Shown here: positions 1 to 8,217 of the stretch, piece after piece
Numbering within the stretch: the stretch's first letter is position 1
How the letters are laid out: each line of letters opens with the position of its first letter
From: Aquabacterium sp.
GTDB taxonomy: Bacteria; Pseudomonadota; Gammaproteobacteria; Burkholderiales; Burkholderiaceae_C
Assembly: GCF_014378415.1 (NCBI RefSeq)
Contig: NZ_JACMNS010000125.1
Location: 1-55,434, forward strand
Reading direction: 5' to 3'
Length of the DNA: 55,434 bases
Position numbers and translations under genes: made by a program
The notes under the pieces: model-generated
Database searches by the model: none
Seen by the model: only the letters and a program-made list of their open reading frames with translations
What the model was told of the DNA's origin: nothing

Positions 1-296
1 CACTGGTTGAGCAGAGCGCCGCCGCAGCCGAAAGCCTGAAGAGACAGGCGAAGCAACTGGTGGAGGCTGTGGCCGTGTTCAAACTGTCAGGGCAAGCGAG
101 ACATGTAGCCGCCTTCAACACAGCGGCACCAGCAGCGACGCATCCCGGTGAACGACGCGGCCCGACTCGGGCCAAGAACGTAGCCCGCCCGGTCTTCCAG
201 CCAAAGCCAAACGCCGAATTTGCACGGAGCCCGGCGCCGAACGTACAGGTCAGTGCCCATGCCAAGACCGGCACCGATGATTGGGCGTCGTTCTGA
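1..296 (+). CDS. methyl-accepting chemotaxis protein, C-terminal end only
   Basis: The gene enters from the left edge in frame 3 and only its last 97 codons are present. The first visible residues (LVEQSAAAAESLKRQAKQL) are the end of the chemoreceptor signalling coiled coil, the part that binds CheA and CheW at the cell pole. A low-complexity linker of about 60 residues follows, and the protein ends in DDWASF. A terminal W-x-x-F pentapeptide at the end of a flexible tail is how major chemoreceptors tether the CheR methyltransferase (NWETF in enteric receptors), so this is probably a self-adapting receptor. Its ligand-binding domain lies outside the window. The second chemoreceptor, at 3424-5406, lacks this tether. 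Confidence 0.85.
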   Translation, partial: LVEQSAAAAESLKRQAKQLVEAVAVFKLSGQARHVAAFNTAAPAATHPGERRGPTRAKNVARPVFQPKPNAEFARSPAPNVQVSAHAKTGTDDWASF

Positions 297-360
297 GTGC
301 GGCCCGCCGCATCAGAATCAATTCCACCGCTCAAGGAGTTCGAAGCGCCCTGGTCGAGCT

Positions 361-1410
361 TCATTCAATGATGATCTGGCCTCCACCAGGAAGCTGCGCC
401 AACATCCCATGCCCCATCAATCGGGATGGTGTCGTGAAACCTCCGGGTGCATCGTTGCTGAGCAGGAAGGCCGTCACGGCAAGTGCGCCGGGAATCGTGA
501 GGGTGTAGCCATTGGCTGTTTTCACACGAGCTGTGCGGCGTTCTCCTTGAGCGTTGATCGCTTCGCCCCACACGTAGGCTGGCATGCGGGCTCGGGCTGC
601 CTCATCGGGGCCCTTGACTGTCAAGGAAACCAGCTTTGTAAGAGCGCGCTGAACCAGTGACATCGCCAGGAAAGGGCCAAACACATTGCCAAGCTTCATG
701 CCAAAAACAGCCAAGCGGCTGGCAGGAACGTAGACCGTGATATTCGGAATACCCGTGGTGTGAAAGGCCGTTGAGACATCCCCCCAAGGCACGGCCACGG
801 CCAAGCGCTCGCCACGCCCGAAGTCGATCCTTCTGACTTCATGGGCCAGTGGCACGCGAACGAGGTGGCCATGTCGACGCACTCTGCCGCCCTGAGGCGT
901 GCTTTCCAAAGTTGTCTTCATCGTGCCTGGTGAGAGGCTGACCGTGGTGTCAAAGCCTAGACTCAACTGCACGGCATCAGGCAGCGCTTCCTTCAACGCC
1001 GCTGCCACACAGTCAGTCGGAATCACATCGAAGCCCACGCCGGGACAAAGCACCACGCCGGCCTTTTGTGCATCGCTGTGAGCGCGGTGCACCTCTTCGA
1101 ACACGTCGATCTCGCCGGTGATGTCCAAGTAGTGCGCCCTTGCCTCAATGCAGGCCCGAACCATCGGTTGGCTCGTGGCAGAAAACGGCCCCGCCGTGAG
1201 CAGCACAACGGTGACACCGTGCAGTTGCTGCACGATGCTGGCTGGGCTGCCCAAATCAAAGATGCGGCATTCCAGATTCAATTCGCTTGCCAGGCGCTCG
1301 ACCTTGGCTCTGGTGCGTCCAGCGAGGATGGGCTTCATGCCACGTGCGACTGCTTCGCGAGCAATGAGCTCCCCGGTGTAGCCATTGGCGCCGTAAATCA
1401 TGAACGACAT
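361..1410 (-). CDS. saccharopine dehydrogenase-like oxidoreductase
   Basis: A 349-residue protein starting MSFMIYGANGYTGELIA, a Rossmann fold whose GANGYTG loop is typical of the saccharopine dehydrogenase-like / trans-acting enoyl reductase family. These cytoplasmic NAD(P)-dependent enzymes act on varied substrates, including lipid intermediates. I chose the ATG at 1410 because the NAD loop follows at once; the open frame upstream lies inside the neighbouring gene. It is 8 bp downstream of the fused dehydrogenase gene and on the same strand, so the two probably form one operon controlled by the divergent TetR gene. The substrate cannot be read from the sequence. Confidence 0.8.
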   Translation of the reverse strand: MSFMIYGANGYTGELIAREAVARGMKPILAGRTRAKVERLASELNLECRIFDLGSPASIVQQLHGVTVVLLTAGPFSATSQPMVRACIEARAHYLDITGEIDVFEEVHRAHSDAQKAGVVLCPGVGFDVIPTDCVAAALKEALPDAVQLSLGFDTTVSLSPGTMKTTLESTPQGGRVRRHGHLVRVPLAHEVRRIDFGRGERLAVAVPWGDVSTAFHTTGIPNITVYVPASRLAVFGMKLGNVFGPFLAMSLVQRALTKLVSLTVKGPDEAARARMPAYVWGEAINAQGERRTARVKTANGYTLTIPGALAVTAFLLSNDAPGGFTTPSRLMGHGMLAQLPGGGQIIIE

Positions 1411-1418
1411 GGTGAGCC

Positions 1419-2783
1419 TTACTTGAATGGATTGAATGTGCGCCCTGCCAAGTAGCCCAGCCAAAGCGGCATGGGGCGCATTACTGCGGCCAAGATCTTG
1501 TTGGACAAGCCTGGCACGCACACCGGCTTGCCGGCCATCACGGCAGCGATGCCTGCGCGAACCACATCTTGTGGCTGCTGCCACATCAAGGCAGGCAGAT
1601 GATTGGCGGTGTCTCTGGTGCCCATCACATCGTGGAACTCGCTGTGCGTGAAACCGGGGCAAAGCGCCGTCACGTGGACGCCATGGGGCTTGAACTCCAT
1701 GTCCAGCGACTGCGACAGCACCATGACGTAGGTCTTGATCGCCGAGTACAAGAGGCTCTCTCCTGGCGGCGACAAGGCTGCCAGGGATGACACGTTGATG
1801 ATTCGCCCCCAACGACGCTCAATCATGCCGGGCGCGATGCGATGCGTCAGTTCAGTCAGGGTGGTCATCATCAACTGGATCTCACCATTCAACTGCGACC
1901 AGGACGCCTCGGCGAACTTCGAGTGACCTGACAGGCCTGCATTATTGACGAGGAAATCGATTGTCCAGTTGAGCTTGTCGAGGTGATCCATCACAACCGT
2001 GGCGGCATCCGAACTGGCAAGATCGACCGACAAGACTTCGCACTGAACCGAGTACTGCTTGGACAGTTGGTCTGCCAAGTTTTGCAGCCGATCGCCACGG
2101 CGAGCGGCGAGCAGCAAGTCGTAGCCGCTGGCGGCCAGTTGATGCGCAAAAGTGGCACCAATGCCTGCAGAGGCGCCAGTGATCAGGGCTTTACGGCGAG
2201 GATGCAATGCCGGGATGGCTTGACGGACGTCAAAGCTTTTTTTGTGCGCGCCAATGTCACCCGCACAGGGCGCGATGGGGCCACGAAGGACAAAGGGCAG
2301 CGGAATGCGCCGCTGGGCGTCTGTGAAGCCCCAGGTGCCAATGCCCAGATAAAGGTCAGGCCCAACTTGTCGGACTTCATCCACCATGTTCACGGCGCCG
2401 CACATGGACCGAAATGACGCATACACCAGGGTGTAGGCAGGACGACCGTCAAAGCGAGATGGCGCAATCAGCGTTTCCATTGGAAAACGCTGCACCTTGC
2501 GCCCGAGGTGCGCAAAGGCGTTGTAGCCGCGGCCACGTTCGCCAGAGATGGGCTTGAAGGCCTTGCAAAGCCAGCGCCCCGGCATGATCGGGTTGTTGAC
2601 CGTGACGTTGCCGATGACCTGCGCCAGCTTGCCAGGCTGAGCCAGCAGGCGCGCCGCGAACTCGCCATCCATTTGCTGCACCGTTGGTGCGGGCGACTTG
2701 GCAAACAGCGACATGAGTTCTTTGACACTCATGGCCAACAAATCAGACTCAACGAGTGAAGAGGAAACGCTTGCTGTTTTCAT
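1419..2783 (-). CDS. two-domain protein: unknown N-terminal domain fused to a short-chain dehydrogenase
   Basis: 454 residues. From about residue 195 there is a complete classical SDR: cofactor loop TGASAGIGATFA, the NNAG motif, the catalytic serine in NVSSLAALSP and the YxxxK pair in LLYSAIKTYV. The first ~190 residues form a separate domain that I do not recognise; it contains a PGRWLCKAFKP stretch and a YLGIGTWG strand, suggesting a beta-rich, possibly ligand-binding fold. Together with the downstream saccharopine-dehydrogenase-like gene it suggests a small lipid or xenobiotic oxidoreductase pathway. The ATG at 2783 sits only 4 bp from a palindromic operator, with no Shine-Dalgarno sequence, so the message may be near-leaderless. 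Confidence 0.8.
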   Translation of the reverse strand: MKTASVSSSLVESDLLAMSVKELMSLFAKSPAPTVQQMDGEFAARLLAQPGKLAQVIGNVTVNNPIMPGRWLCKAFKPISGERGRGYNAFAHLGRKVQRFPMETLIAPSRFDGRPAYTLVYASFRSMCGAVNMVDEVRQVGPDLYLGIGTWGFTDAQRRIPLPFVLRGPIAPCAGDIGAHKKSFDVRQAIPALHPRRKALITGASAGIGATFAHQLAASGYDLLLAARRGDRLQNLADQLSKQYSVQCEVLSVDLASSDAATVVMDHLDKLNWTIDFLVNNAGLSGHSKFAEASWSQLNGEIQLMMTTLTELTHRIAPGMIERRWGRIINVSSLAALSPPGESLLYSAIKTYVMVLSQSLDMEFKPHGVHVTALCPGFTHSEFHDVMGTRDTANHLPALMWQQPQDVVRAGIAAVMAGKPVCVPGLSNKILAAVMRPMPLWLGYLAGRTFNPFK

Positions 2784-2787
2784 GATC

Positions 2788-2802
2788 TTGAATGACGTTC
2801 AA
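2788..2802. promoter_or_regulatory. TetR operator 1 (TTGAA-N5-TTCAA)
   Basis: A perfect 5-bp inverted repeat with a 5-bp spacer, just upstream of the ATG of the fused dehydrogenase gene. The same architecture recurs at 2825-2839. Between the two lie overlapping divergent -10-like hexamers: TATACT on the minus strand (2811-2816) and TATAAC on the plus strand (2813-2818). Each operator therefore covers a predicted transcription start. This is the expected layout for autorepression by the adjacent TetR protein. Confidence 0.65.
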
Positions 2803-2824
2803 CATGGCCAAGTATAACCATTTG

Positions 2825-2839
2825 TTGAACGCCATTCAA
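2825..2839. promoter_or_regulatory. TetR operator 2 (TTGAA-N5-TTCAA)
   Basis: Second copy of the inverted repeat found at 2788-2802, 37 bp away centre to centre and 14 bp upstream of the regulator's ATG. The arms are identical and only the spacer differs (CGCCA here, TGACG there), which argues for two sites bound by one dimeric regulator. Confidence 0.65.
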
Positions 2840-2853
2840 GATGTTGGTTTAGG

Positions 2854-3405
2854 ATGGCGACCATGGCAAAGAACAAGCGTGAAGTTGACTCAGAAGTGAA
2901 GCGCGAGCAGATCGAGCAAGCAGCTTGCATGCTGTTTCTGGTTGACGGCTATGAGTCGACATCAATGGCCGCGATCGCGAAGGCAGCTGGTGTGGCACCG
3001 AATACCCTCTACTGGTATTTCGCCAGCAAAGACGACTTGCTGGTGGCCATCTTGGACCGCTTGGTCAATCGAGCGGTCGCTCAGCTTGCAACCATGCAGC
3101 GTCAGTCTTTTGGTGATCAGGTGCTTTGGCTGCTGACGGAACTCCAGCAAGCAAGCAAGCTCATTTCAACCGTGCATGCACGGTTGGATAAATCAGAAAC
3201 GATCCGGGATTGGCATGATCGTTTTCACGCCATGCTGGACCAAATGCTCGTTCTTCAAATGGTGTCTAAAGGGATGTCAAAAGCGAAGGCCTCTGTCATG
3301 GCCACCGTGGGCACCTACGTTGTCGAGGGCCTGCTGTCTCATCCCCATGGATCCCAACAAGTCGAGAAGGTGGTCCAGTGGCTGACTGGGAGCGGAAAGC
3401 TCTAA
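2854..3405 (+). CDS. TetR/AcrR family transcriptional repressor
   Basis: 183 residues. The N-terminal helix-turn-helix is clear (REQIEQAACMLFLVDGYEST followed by MAAIAKAAGVAPNTLYWYFAS and KDDLLVAILDR), matching the TetR DNA-binding domain at residues ~15-65. The rest is an alpha-helical ligand-binding and dimerisation domain with no family-specific signature. It is transcribed away from the dehydrogenase operon and probably represses both that operon and itself through the paired palindromes in the 70-bp gap. A second in-frame ATG lies three codons downstream (2863). The inducer is unknown; a hydrophobic carbonyl or acyl compound would fit the neighbouring enzymes. Confidence 0.88.
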   Translation: MATMAKNKREVDSEVKREQIEQAACMLFLVDGYESTSMAAIAKAAGVAPNTLYWYFASKDDLLVAILDRLVNRAVAQLATMQRQSFGDQVLWLLTELQQASKLISTVHARLDKSETIRDWHDRFHAMLDQMLVLQMVSKGMSKAKASVMATVGTYVVEGLLSHPHGSQQVEKVVQWLTGSGKL

Positions 3406-3423
3406 GCAAAGCCACTTGGCCAC

Positions 3424-5406
3424 CTAAATCAACTTGAAAAAGCTGACCTCGTTGCTGAGTCGTTGCGCCTGGTCCGCCAACGAGCCAGAGGCGGCTGCGG
3501 TTTCTTCCACCAAGGCAGCATTCTGCTGAGTGGAGTCGTCCAGGATGCGCACCGCTGCGGTCACCTCGCCAACGCCCTGATTCTGGTGGCGCGTGTCCTC
3601 GGCAATCTCTTTCATCAGCTTGGAGATTTTCGCGGCATTGTCAACGACGGCCCGCATGCTTTCGCCAGCTTTGGCCACCACGGCGGAGCCTGTCTCCACC
3701 TGCGTCATGCTCGATCCGATCAGTGATTTGATTTCTTTGGCCGCCAGGGCTGAGCGACCAGCCAGCGCCCTCACCTCTGACGCGACCACCGCAAAACCGC
3801 GCCCATGCTCGCCAGCTCGGGCCGATTCCACGGCAGCGTTGAGGGCCAGGATGTTGGTCTGAAAAGCGATGCCATCGATCACGCTGATGATTTCGCTGAT
3901 CTTGCTCGACGATTCGCGAATGCCCTGCATCGTGTGCACCACCTTGGCAATGGCCACGCCTCCGTGATCGGCGGCCAATGCGTTGGCCTCGGCGCTGCCT
4001 GATGCAACATTAACCATGTCAGACGAGTGCTTCATGGAGCCCTTGATCTGCTCCATGCTGGCGGTTGTTTGCTGCAGGCTGGCTGCAGATTGCTCGGTTC
4101 GTTGAGACAAGTTTAACGAGGCAGATGCGATTTCATTGCTAGCGGCTTGCACGTTGGCCGCACCATCAAGCACCACGCCCACAATCCTGCGAAGGCTGTT
4201 CTGCATTTCACCCAAGGTGATCATCAGTCGTGCGGCTTCATCATTGCCCCAAGGTTTGGGGGCCGTGGACAGATTGCCTTTGGTGATGGCTTGCAGGTGG
4301 CCTGACACCTCATGCAAGCCGCCCATCATCACCTTGTAGAAAGACAGCATCAGGTAGCCCGCCAAGCCGACAAAAAAAGCGGTAAAGGCCAACTGGCTGA
4401 TCAGTGTTGACTGCAAGCGGTCAATGCGGGCCTGCAGTTGAGAGTCAAGCCGATCCATGACCTGCAATGACAGTTTAATTTGCTGATCAACCGCCGCATT
4501 GCCCAGCGCCAGTAATGTTGCGGCATCACCGCTCAGAGCCTGCCCCATCACCTGCTGGCGCACTGCCTCACTGAAAGCAAGGGCTGCGGCATTGGTTCCT
4601 TTCATGTCAAACAACTGGGCGACCTCGGGCGTGAACTCAATGCTGCGTCGGTAGGAGCTTTCCACGTCTTTTTCGAGCATGTCCAGCTGAGCCAGCCACT
4701 TGCTCATCAAGTCACGACGTTGCGGCGTCAACTCGTTCGTTTTTAGAATCATGGCGCCCATGCCTCGCAACTTGGCAGTGTTCTCGTACTGTAGCGGCCC
4801 CCTCAGTACCGACATGTTCATCATGTGGAAGGTGTCGAGGTCGGGATCAAGGGTAAGTTGCGAGCCGTTGGCGACCTGGCCGATAAGGTCGATGATGGCT
4901 GTGATGTAGTTGGAGTGGTGCTTGAAGGTTTCGTCGGGCATGGCGGCTACTGCGCTTTGCATCAGGGCTTGGTGAGCTTGCGCCAAAGCCTCGTACTCTT
5001 TGGTGTCATTGAACGCTGTACCGAGCTCATCGTGCTTTGCTTTGACCTTGTCAAAGGCGGCTGCGACCTTGTCCTGAAGCTCGGCCAGTTCGGGTGCGTT
5101 GGTGACGACCGAGCGACGACGCTGCTGGGCCAGTTTGATCAAGTCGACCAGTGGCCTTGCGTAGGTCACGCCCTGTCGCTCCGAGCTGGCAAACTCGATC
5201 TGCGCGCGAGCGCTTGTCCAAATGAAGAACAACATGAACAGCAGTGGCACCACGAAGGCCATGGCGATGCAAGCAGCCTTGGATGGAAAACTGATGCTGC
5301 GAAAAAGTCGCACTCCTGGGGCAAGCCAGCCGTGATACCGGAAAAATTCGCCAAAGCCGCTGCCATCTTTAGCGCGGCCAGAGGCAGGACGGGGGTAACT
5401 AGACAT
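3424..5406 (-). CDS. methyl-accepting chemotaxis protein (transmembrane)
   Basis: About 660 residues. Transmembrane helix 1 lies at ~43-64, a periplasmic helical sensor of ~270 residues follows, transmembrane helix 2 is at ~335-360, then a HAMP segment and the signalling hairpin with its near-invariant tip (SVIDGIAFQTNILALNAAV, ESARAGEHGRGFAVVASEVR). The start at 5406 is preferred over an in-frame ATG 24 bp upstream because AAGGA lies 7 nt before it. The protein ends SNEVSFFKLI without a CheR-tethering pentapeptide, so adaptation may depend on other receptors. A FliA-type promoter candidate lies upstream at 5499-5525. The ligand is unknown. Confidence 0.92.
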   Translation of the reverse strand: MSSYPRPASGRAKDGSGFGEFFRYHGWLAPGVRLFRSISFPSKAACIAMAFVVPLLFMLFFIWTSARAQIEFASSERQGVTYARPLVDLIKLAQQRRRSVVTNAPELAELQDKVAAAFDKVKAKHDELGTAFNDTKEYEALAQAHQALMQSAVAAMPDETFKHHSNYITAIIDLIGQVANGSQLTLDPDLDTFHMMNMSVLRGPLQYENTAKLRGMGAMILKTNELTPQRRDLMSKWLAQLDMLEKDVESSYRRSIEFTPEVAQLFDMKGTNAAALAFSEAVRQQVMGQALSGDAATLLALGNAAVDQQIKLSLQVMDRLDSQLQARIDRLQSTLISQLAFTAFFVGLAGYLMLSFYKVMMGGLHEVSGHLQAITKGNLSTAPKPWGNDEAARLMITLGEMQNSLRRIVGVVLDGAANVQAASNEIASASLNLSQRTEQSAASLQQTTASMEQIKGSMKHSSDMVNVASGSAEANALAADHGGVAIAKVVHTMQGIRESSSKISEIISVIDGIAFQTNILALNAAVESARAGEHGRGFAVVASEVRALAGRSALAAKEIKSLIGSSMTQVETGSAVVAKAGESMRAVVDNAAKISKLMKEIAEDTRHQNQGVGEVTAAVRILDDSTQQNAALVEETAAASGSLADQAQRLSNEVSFFKLI

Positions 5407-5498
5407 TGAGTAATCCTTTGCAGGAACCACGGCTGGATTGGCGCGGCTGAAAGTCCATCAGTGGCGAAACTTGGTGCGAATTAGCTTTTGTCTTCGGG

Positions 5499-5525
5499 AT
5501 ATCGTACTTTTGTTGGCACCCTTTA
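5499..5525 (-). promoter_or_regulatory. candidate FliA (sigma28) promoter for the chemoreceptor gene
   Basis: Read on the minus strand: TAAAGGGT, 11 nt, then TACGATAT. The flagellar sigma28 consensus is TAAAGTTT-N11-GCCGATAA. The spacing is exact, the -35 half matches 6 of 8 and the -10 half 5 of 8. It lies 93 bp upstream of the chosen ATG of a chemoreceptor, a typical sigma28 target. It rests on one motif match. Confidence 0.4.
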
Positions 5526-5668
5526 ATTCAGACAAAACCGCCATGACAACCAAACCGGTTTCTTGTGACATAAGTCTCAAATCAGCGGTGTTTGGCGCCA
5601 TAGCTGGGCACCTTGCGTCAATGGGCGTCAGTTGCACCGCACGCGGATCCGAACGCCATGAGCAGCTT

Positions 5669-7126
5669 TCAACGAGGGATGACGAAGGTGGATTTTTCTA
5701 CCACGCTGGCGTTGCCACTCTGGCCATCGCCATTGGCCAGTCGCTCGATTCGAAACTGAATCGGGTGCGCGCCAGGGCTCAGTTGGCGGGCAGATTCATG
5801 CGGCACCTGGACCACGATCGGGAACCAGCGCGCTTGGGTGGCCTCCACCTGGATCTCGGCCACGCCGGTGACCTTGGCCCCAGGCAGGCCGCTGACCTGC
5901 ACCTGCAGCCGCTGAGTTTGCTCAGTCGCGTTCATCAGTTGCAGGCGGTAGACGTTTTCAACGTTGCCCTCCCCTGCGATCCGGGCCAGGGAGCCGCGGT
6001 CTCTCACCACATCGACCTTGAACGGACTTTTCATGGCCAAGCTGGCCGCCAGCGCCAGGGCAATGGCCGTCAGGATGCCGCTGTAAATGAGGATGCGGGG
6101 CCGCAGCATGCGGGCCCGCATCTGGCGCGAAGTGAGTTTTTTCTCGATGCCATTTTGCGTGGCGTACTGGATCAAGCCACGCGGGTAGTGCATCTTGTCC
6201 ATGACACTGTCGCAGACGTCAATGCAAGCAGCACAACCGATGCACTCGTACTGCAAGCCCTCTCGGATGTCGATGCCGGTTGGGCACACTTGCACGCACA
6301 GGCCGCAGTCAATGCAATCGCCCAGGCCCAGTTGCTGAAGGTCGGCACTGCGGGCCCGAGTGCCGCGAGGGTCGCCACGCGCCTGGTCATAGCTGATGAC
6401 CAGGGTGTCGCGGTCAAACATGGCGCTCTGAAAGCGCGCATAGGGGCACATGTACTTGCAGACCTGCTCGCGCAGATAGCCGGCGTTGCCATAAGTGGCC
6501 AGCCCATAGAACAGCACCCAGAAGGTTTCCCATGGCCCCAAATTGAACTGGGTGACTTCGGCGGCCAGCGTCCTGATCGGTGTGAAGTAGCCCACGAAGG
6601 TGAAGCCCGTCCACAAGGCGATGGCGCCCCAGGTGAAGTGTTTGCCGCACTTTCGCCAAAGCTTTTGCCAGCCCCAAGGGCCTGCGTCCAGCTTGAGGCG
6701 TTGGCTGCGGTCTCCTTCGAACAGGCGCTCGGTCCACAGGAATATTTCGGTGTAGACCGTTTGAGGGCACGCGTAACCGCACCACAGGCGCCCGGCCACA
6801 GCGGTGAACAGGAACAGCGCAAAGGCGCAGATGACCAGCAACCCCGTCAGGTAAATGAAGTCCTGCGGGTACAACACCAGGTCAAAGATGAAAAAGCGCT
6901 TGGCGGTCAGGTCAAACAGCAAAGCTTGACGACCGTTCCATGGCAACCAGGCCAATCCATAGAACAAGATTTGGGTCAACCAGACCAAGCTCCAGCGCCA
7001 GGCGGCAAACCAGCCATGAACGGCGCGTGGGTGGATCTTGGGCTGCTTCTCGTACAGCGACACGAGTTGCACCGGAACGATCGGTATGACCCGTGCCGAC
7101 GAAGCCTTCTTTTCCGTTCCAGCCAT
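5669..7126 (-). CDS. ccoG: CcoG, cbb3 oxidase assembly ferredoxin-type copper reductase
   Basis: 485 residues. Several membrane helices surround a 4Fe-4S ferredoxin region with GDCIDCGLCVQVCPTGIDIR and CIGCAACIDVCDSVMDK, plus the upstream WCGYACPQTVYTE motif typical of CcoG/RdxA. A C-terminal periplasmic immunoglobulin-like domain (VYRLQLMNATEQTQRLQVQV) completes the family architecture. CcoG proteins reduce copper for delivery to cbb3 oxidase. The ATG at 7126 gives MAGTEKKASS and sits 7 bp after the ccoP stop; the open frame extends further but into ccoP. It is the last gene of the ccoNO-ccoQ-ccoP-ccoG set. Confidence 0.93.
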   Translation of the reverse strand: MAGTEKKASSARVIPIVPVQLVSLYEKQPKIHPRAVHGWFAAWRWSLVWLTQILFYGLAWLPWNGRQALLFDLTAKRFFIFDLVLYPQDFIYLTGLLVICAFALFLFTAVAGRLWCGYACPQTVYTEIFLWTERLFEGDRSQRLKLDAGPWGWQKLWRKCGKHFTWGAIALWTGFTFVGYFTPIRTLAAEVTQFNLGPWETFWVLFYGLATYGNAGYLREQVCKYMCPYARFQSAMFDRDTLVISYDQARGDPRGTRARSADLQQLGLGDCIDCGLCVQVCPTGIDIREGLQYECIGCAACIDVCDSVMDKMHYPRGLIQYATQNGIEKKLTSRQMRARMLRPRILIYSGILTAIALALAASLAMKSPFKVDVVRDRGSLARIAGEGNVENVYRLQLMNATEQTQRLQVQVSGLPGAKVTGVAEIQVEATQARWFPIVVQVPHESARQLSPGAHPIQFRIERLANGDGQSGNASVVEKSTFVIPR

Positions 7127-7133
7127 GGTGCGT

Positions 7134-8057
7134 CTATCGTTGCGAGGCAACGCTCTCCACCTTGGGTTGAGACATTTGCCAGACATACGCCGCCAGGACG
7201 TGGATCTGCTCGGCGCTCAAACGGTTGCCGTGGGCCGGCATCTGGTTGGTCTTGCCGTTCTTGATCATGCTCATGACGGCGTCCTCGCCCCAGCCATGCA
7301 GCCAGACCTTGTCGGTCAGATTGGGGGCACCGATGGCCTGATTGCCTTTGCCATCCACACCATGACAGGCCGCGCAGGCCGAGAATGACGACCGGCCCAA
7401 CTGCGCCGCGATGTTGTTGTGAGCACCGCCCGACAGGCTCAAAACGTAGTTGGCCAGGTTGCGCACATCCGCCTCCGTGCCCACGGCCGCGGCCATGGGG
7501 GGCATCATGCCAATCCGCCCCTTCGTGATGGTTTCTTCGATTTTGTCGATGGTTCCACCGTGAATCCAGTCGCTGTCGGTGAGGTCGGGAAAGCCTTTGC
7601 TGCCCCGCGCGTCCGAGCCATGGCAGGTGGCGCAGTTGTTCACGAACAGGCGCTCGCCAATGCCCATCGCCTGCGGATCTTGCGCCAGTTTGGCGGCCGG
7701 CAAGCCTGCGAACTTGGCGTAAAGCGGGGCACTCAAGGCTCGCGCGGCTTGCACTTCAGATGCGTGCTGGCCATTGGTGCTCCAGCCAAAGTAGCCACGC
7801 GCGCTGCCCAAGCCAGGATAGAGCGCCAAGTAGGCAAAGGCGAACACCACCGTGGCCACAAACAGACTCATCCACCAGCGTGGCAAGGGGTTGTTCAATT
7901 CGCGCAGGTCTTCGTCCCAGACATGGCCGGTGGTGTTGTCTCCTGGAATGACCTTGCGCCTTGCTGCAATGATCAACAAGGCCAAGCAGGCCAACAAACC
8001 AATGATGGTGGCTGCGGCCACATAGACGGACCAGCCGCTGCTGATGAAATCACTCAC
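7134..8057 (-). CDS. ccoP: cbb3-type cytochrome c oxidase subunit III (dihaem cytochrome CcoP)
   Basis: 307 residues from a GTG start. Two N-terminal membrane helices (~12-32 and ~62-80) precede two cytochrome c domains with haem motifs CATCH (residues 142-146) and CAACH (228-232). CcoP passes electrons from soluble cytochromes to CcoO in the membrane-bound high-affinity oxidase. The GTG at 8057 is chosen because it overlaps the ccoQ stop codon (GTGA), a tight coupling, and because the resulting start VSDFISSGWS fits the family; the open frame upstream lies inside ccoQ. The ccoG start is 7 bp downstream. Confidence 0.94.
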   Translation of the reverse strand: MSDFISSGWSVYVAAATIIGLLACLALLIIAARRKVIPGDNTTGHVWDEDLRELNNPLPRWWMSLFVATVVFAFAYLALYPGLGSARGYFGWSTNGQHASEVQAARALSAPLYAKFAGLPAAKLAQDPQAMGIGERLFVNNCATCHGSDARGSKGFPDLTDSDWIHGGTIDKIEETITKGRIGMMPPMAAAVGTEADVRNLANYVLSLSGGAHNNIAAQLGRSSFSACAACHGVDGKGNQAIGAPNLTDKVWLHGWGEDAVMSMIKNGKTNQMPAHGNRLSAEQIHVLAAYVWQMSQPKVESVASQR

Positions 8058-8203
8058 GACTGTGGCTCCTCGCCGCTGAAAGGCAGTTGTGCGGCGGCTT
8101 CGAAATCGGCGCGATGGCTGGGCCAGCAGGCCCAAACGGCGATGCCGCCAAAGCTGATGAAACTGGCCAGGGTGACCAGGACGCGCATGTCATTGATGTC
8201 CAT
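8054..8203 (-). CDS. ccoQ: cbb3-type oxidase small subunit CcoQ
   Basis: A 49-residue protein, MDINDMRVLVTLASFISFGG onward, with one membrane helix at ~8-27 and a short acidic tail. CcoQ is a small single-pass subunit that stabilises the core complex. It lies between ccoNO and ccoP as expected, 14 bp after ccoNO. GGAG stands 8 nt before its ATG, and its stop overlaps the ccoP GTG. Confidence 0.88.
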   Translation of the reverse strand: MDINDMRVLVTLASFISFGGIAVWACWPSHRADFEAAAQLPFSGEEPQS

Positions 8204-8217
8204 GTGGGGTCTCCGTG

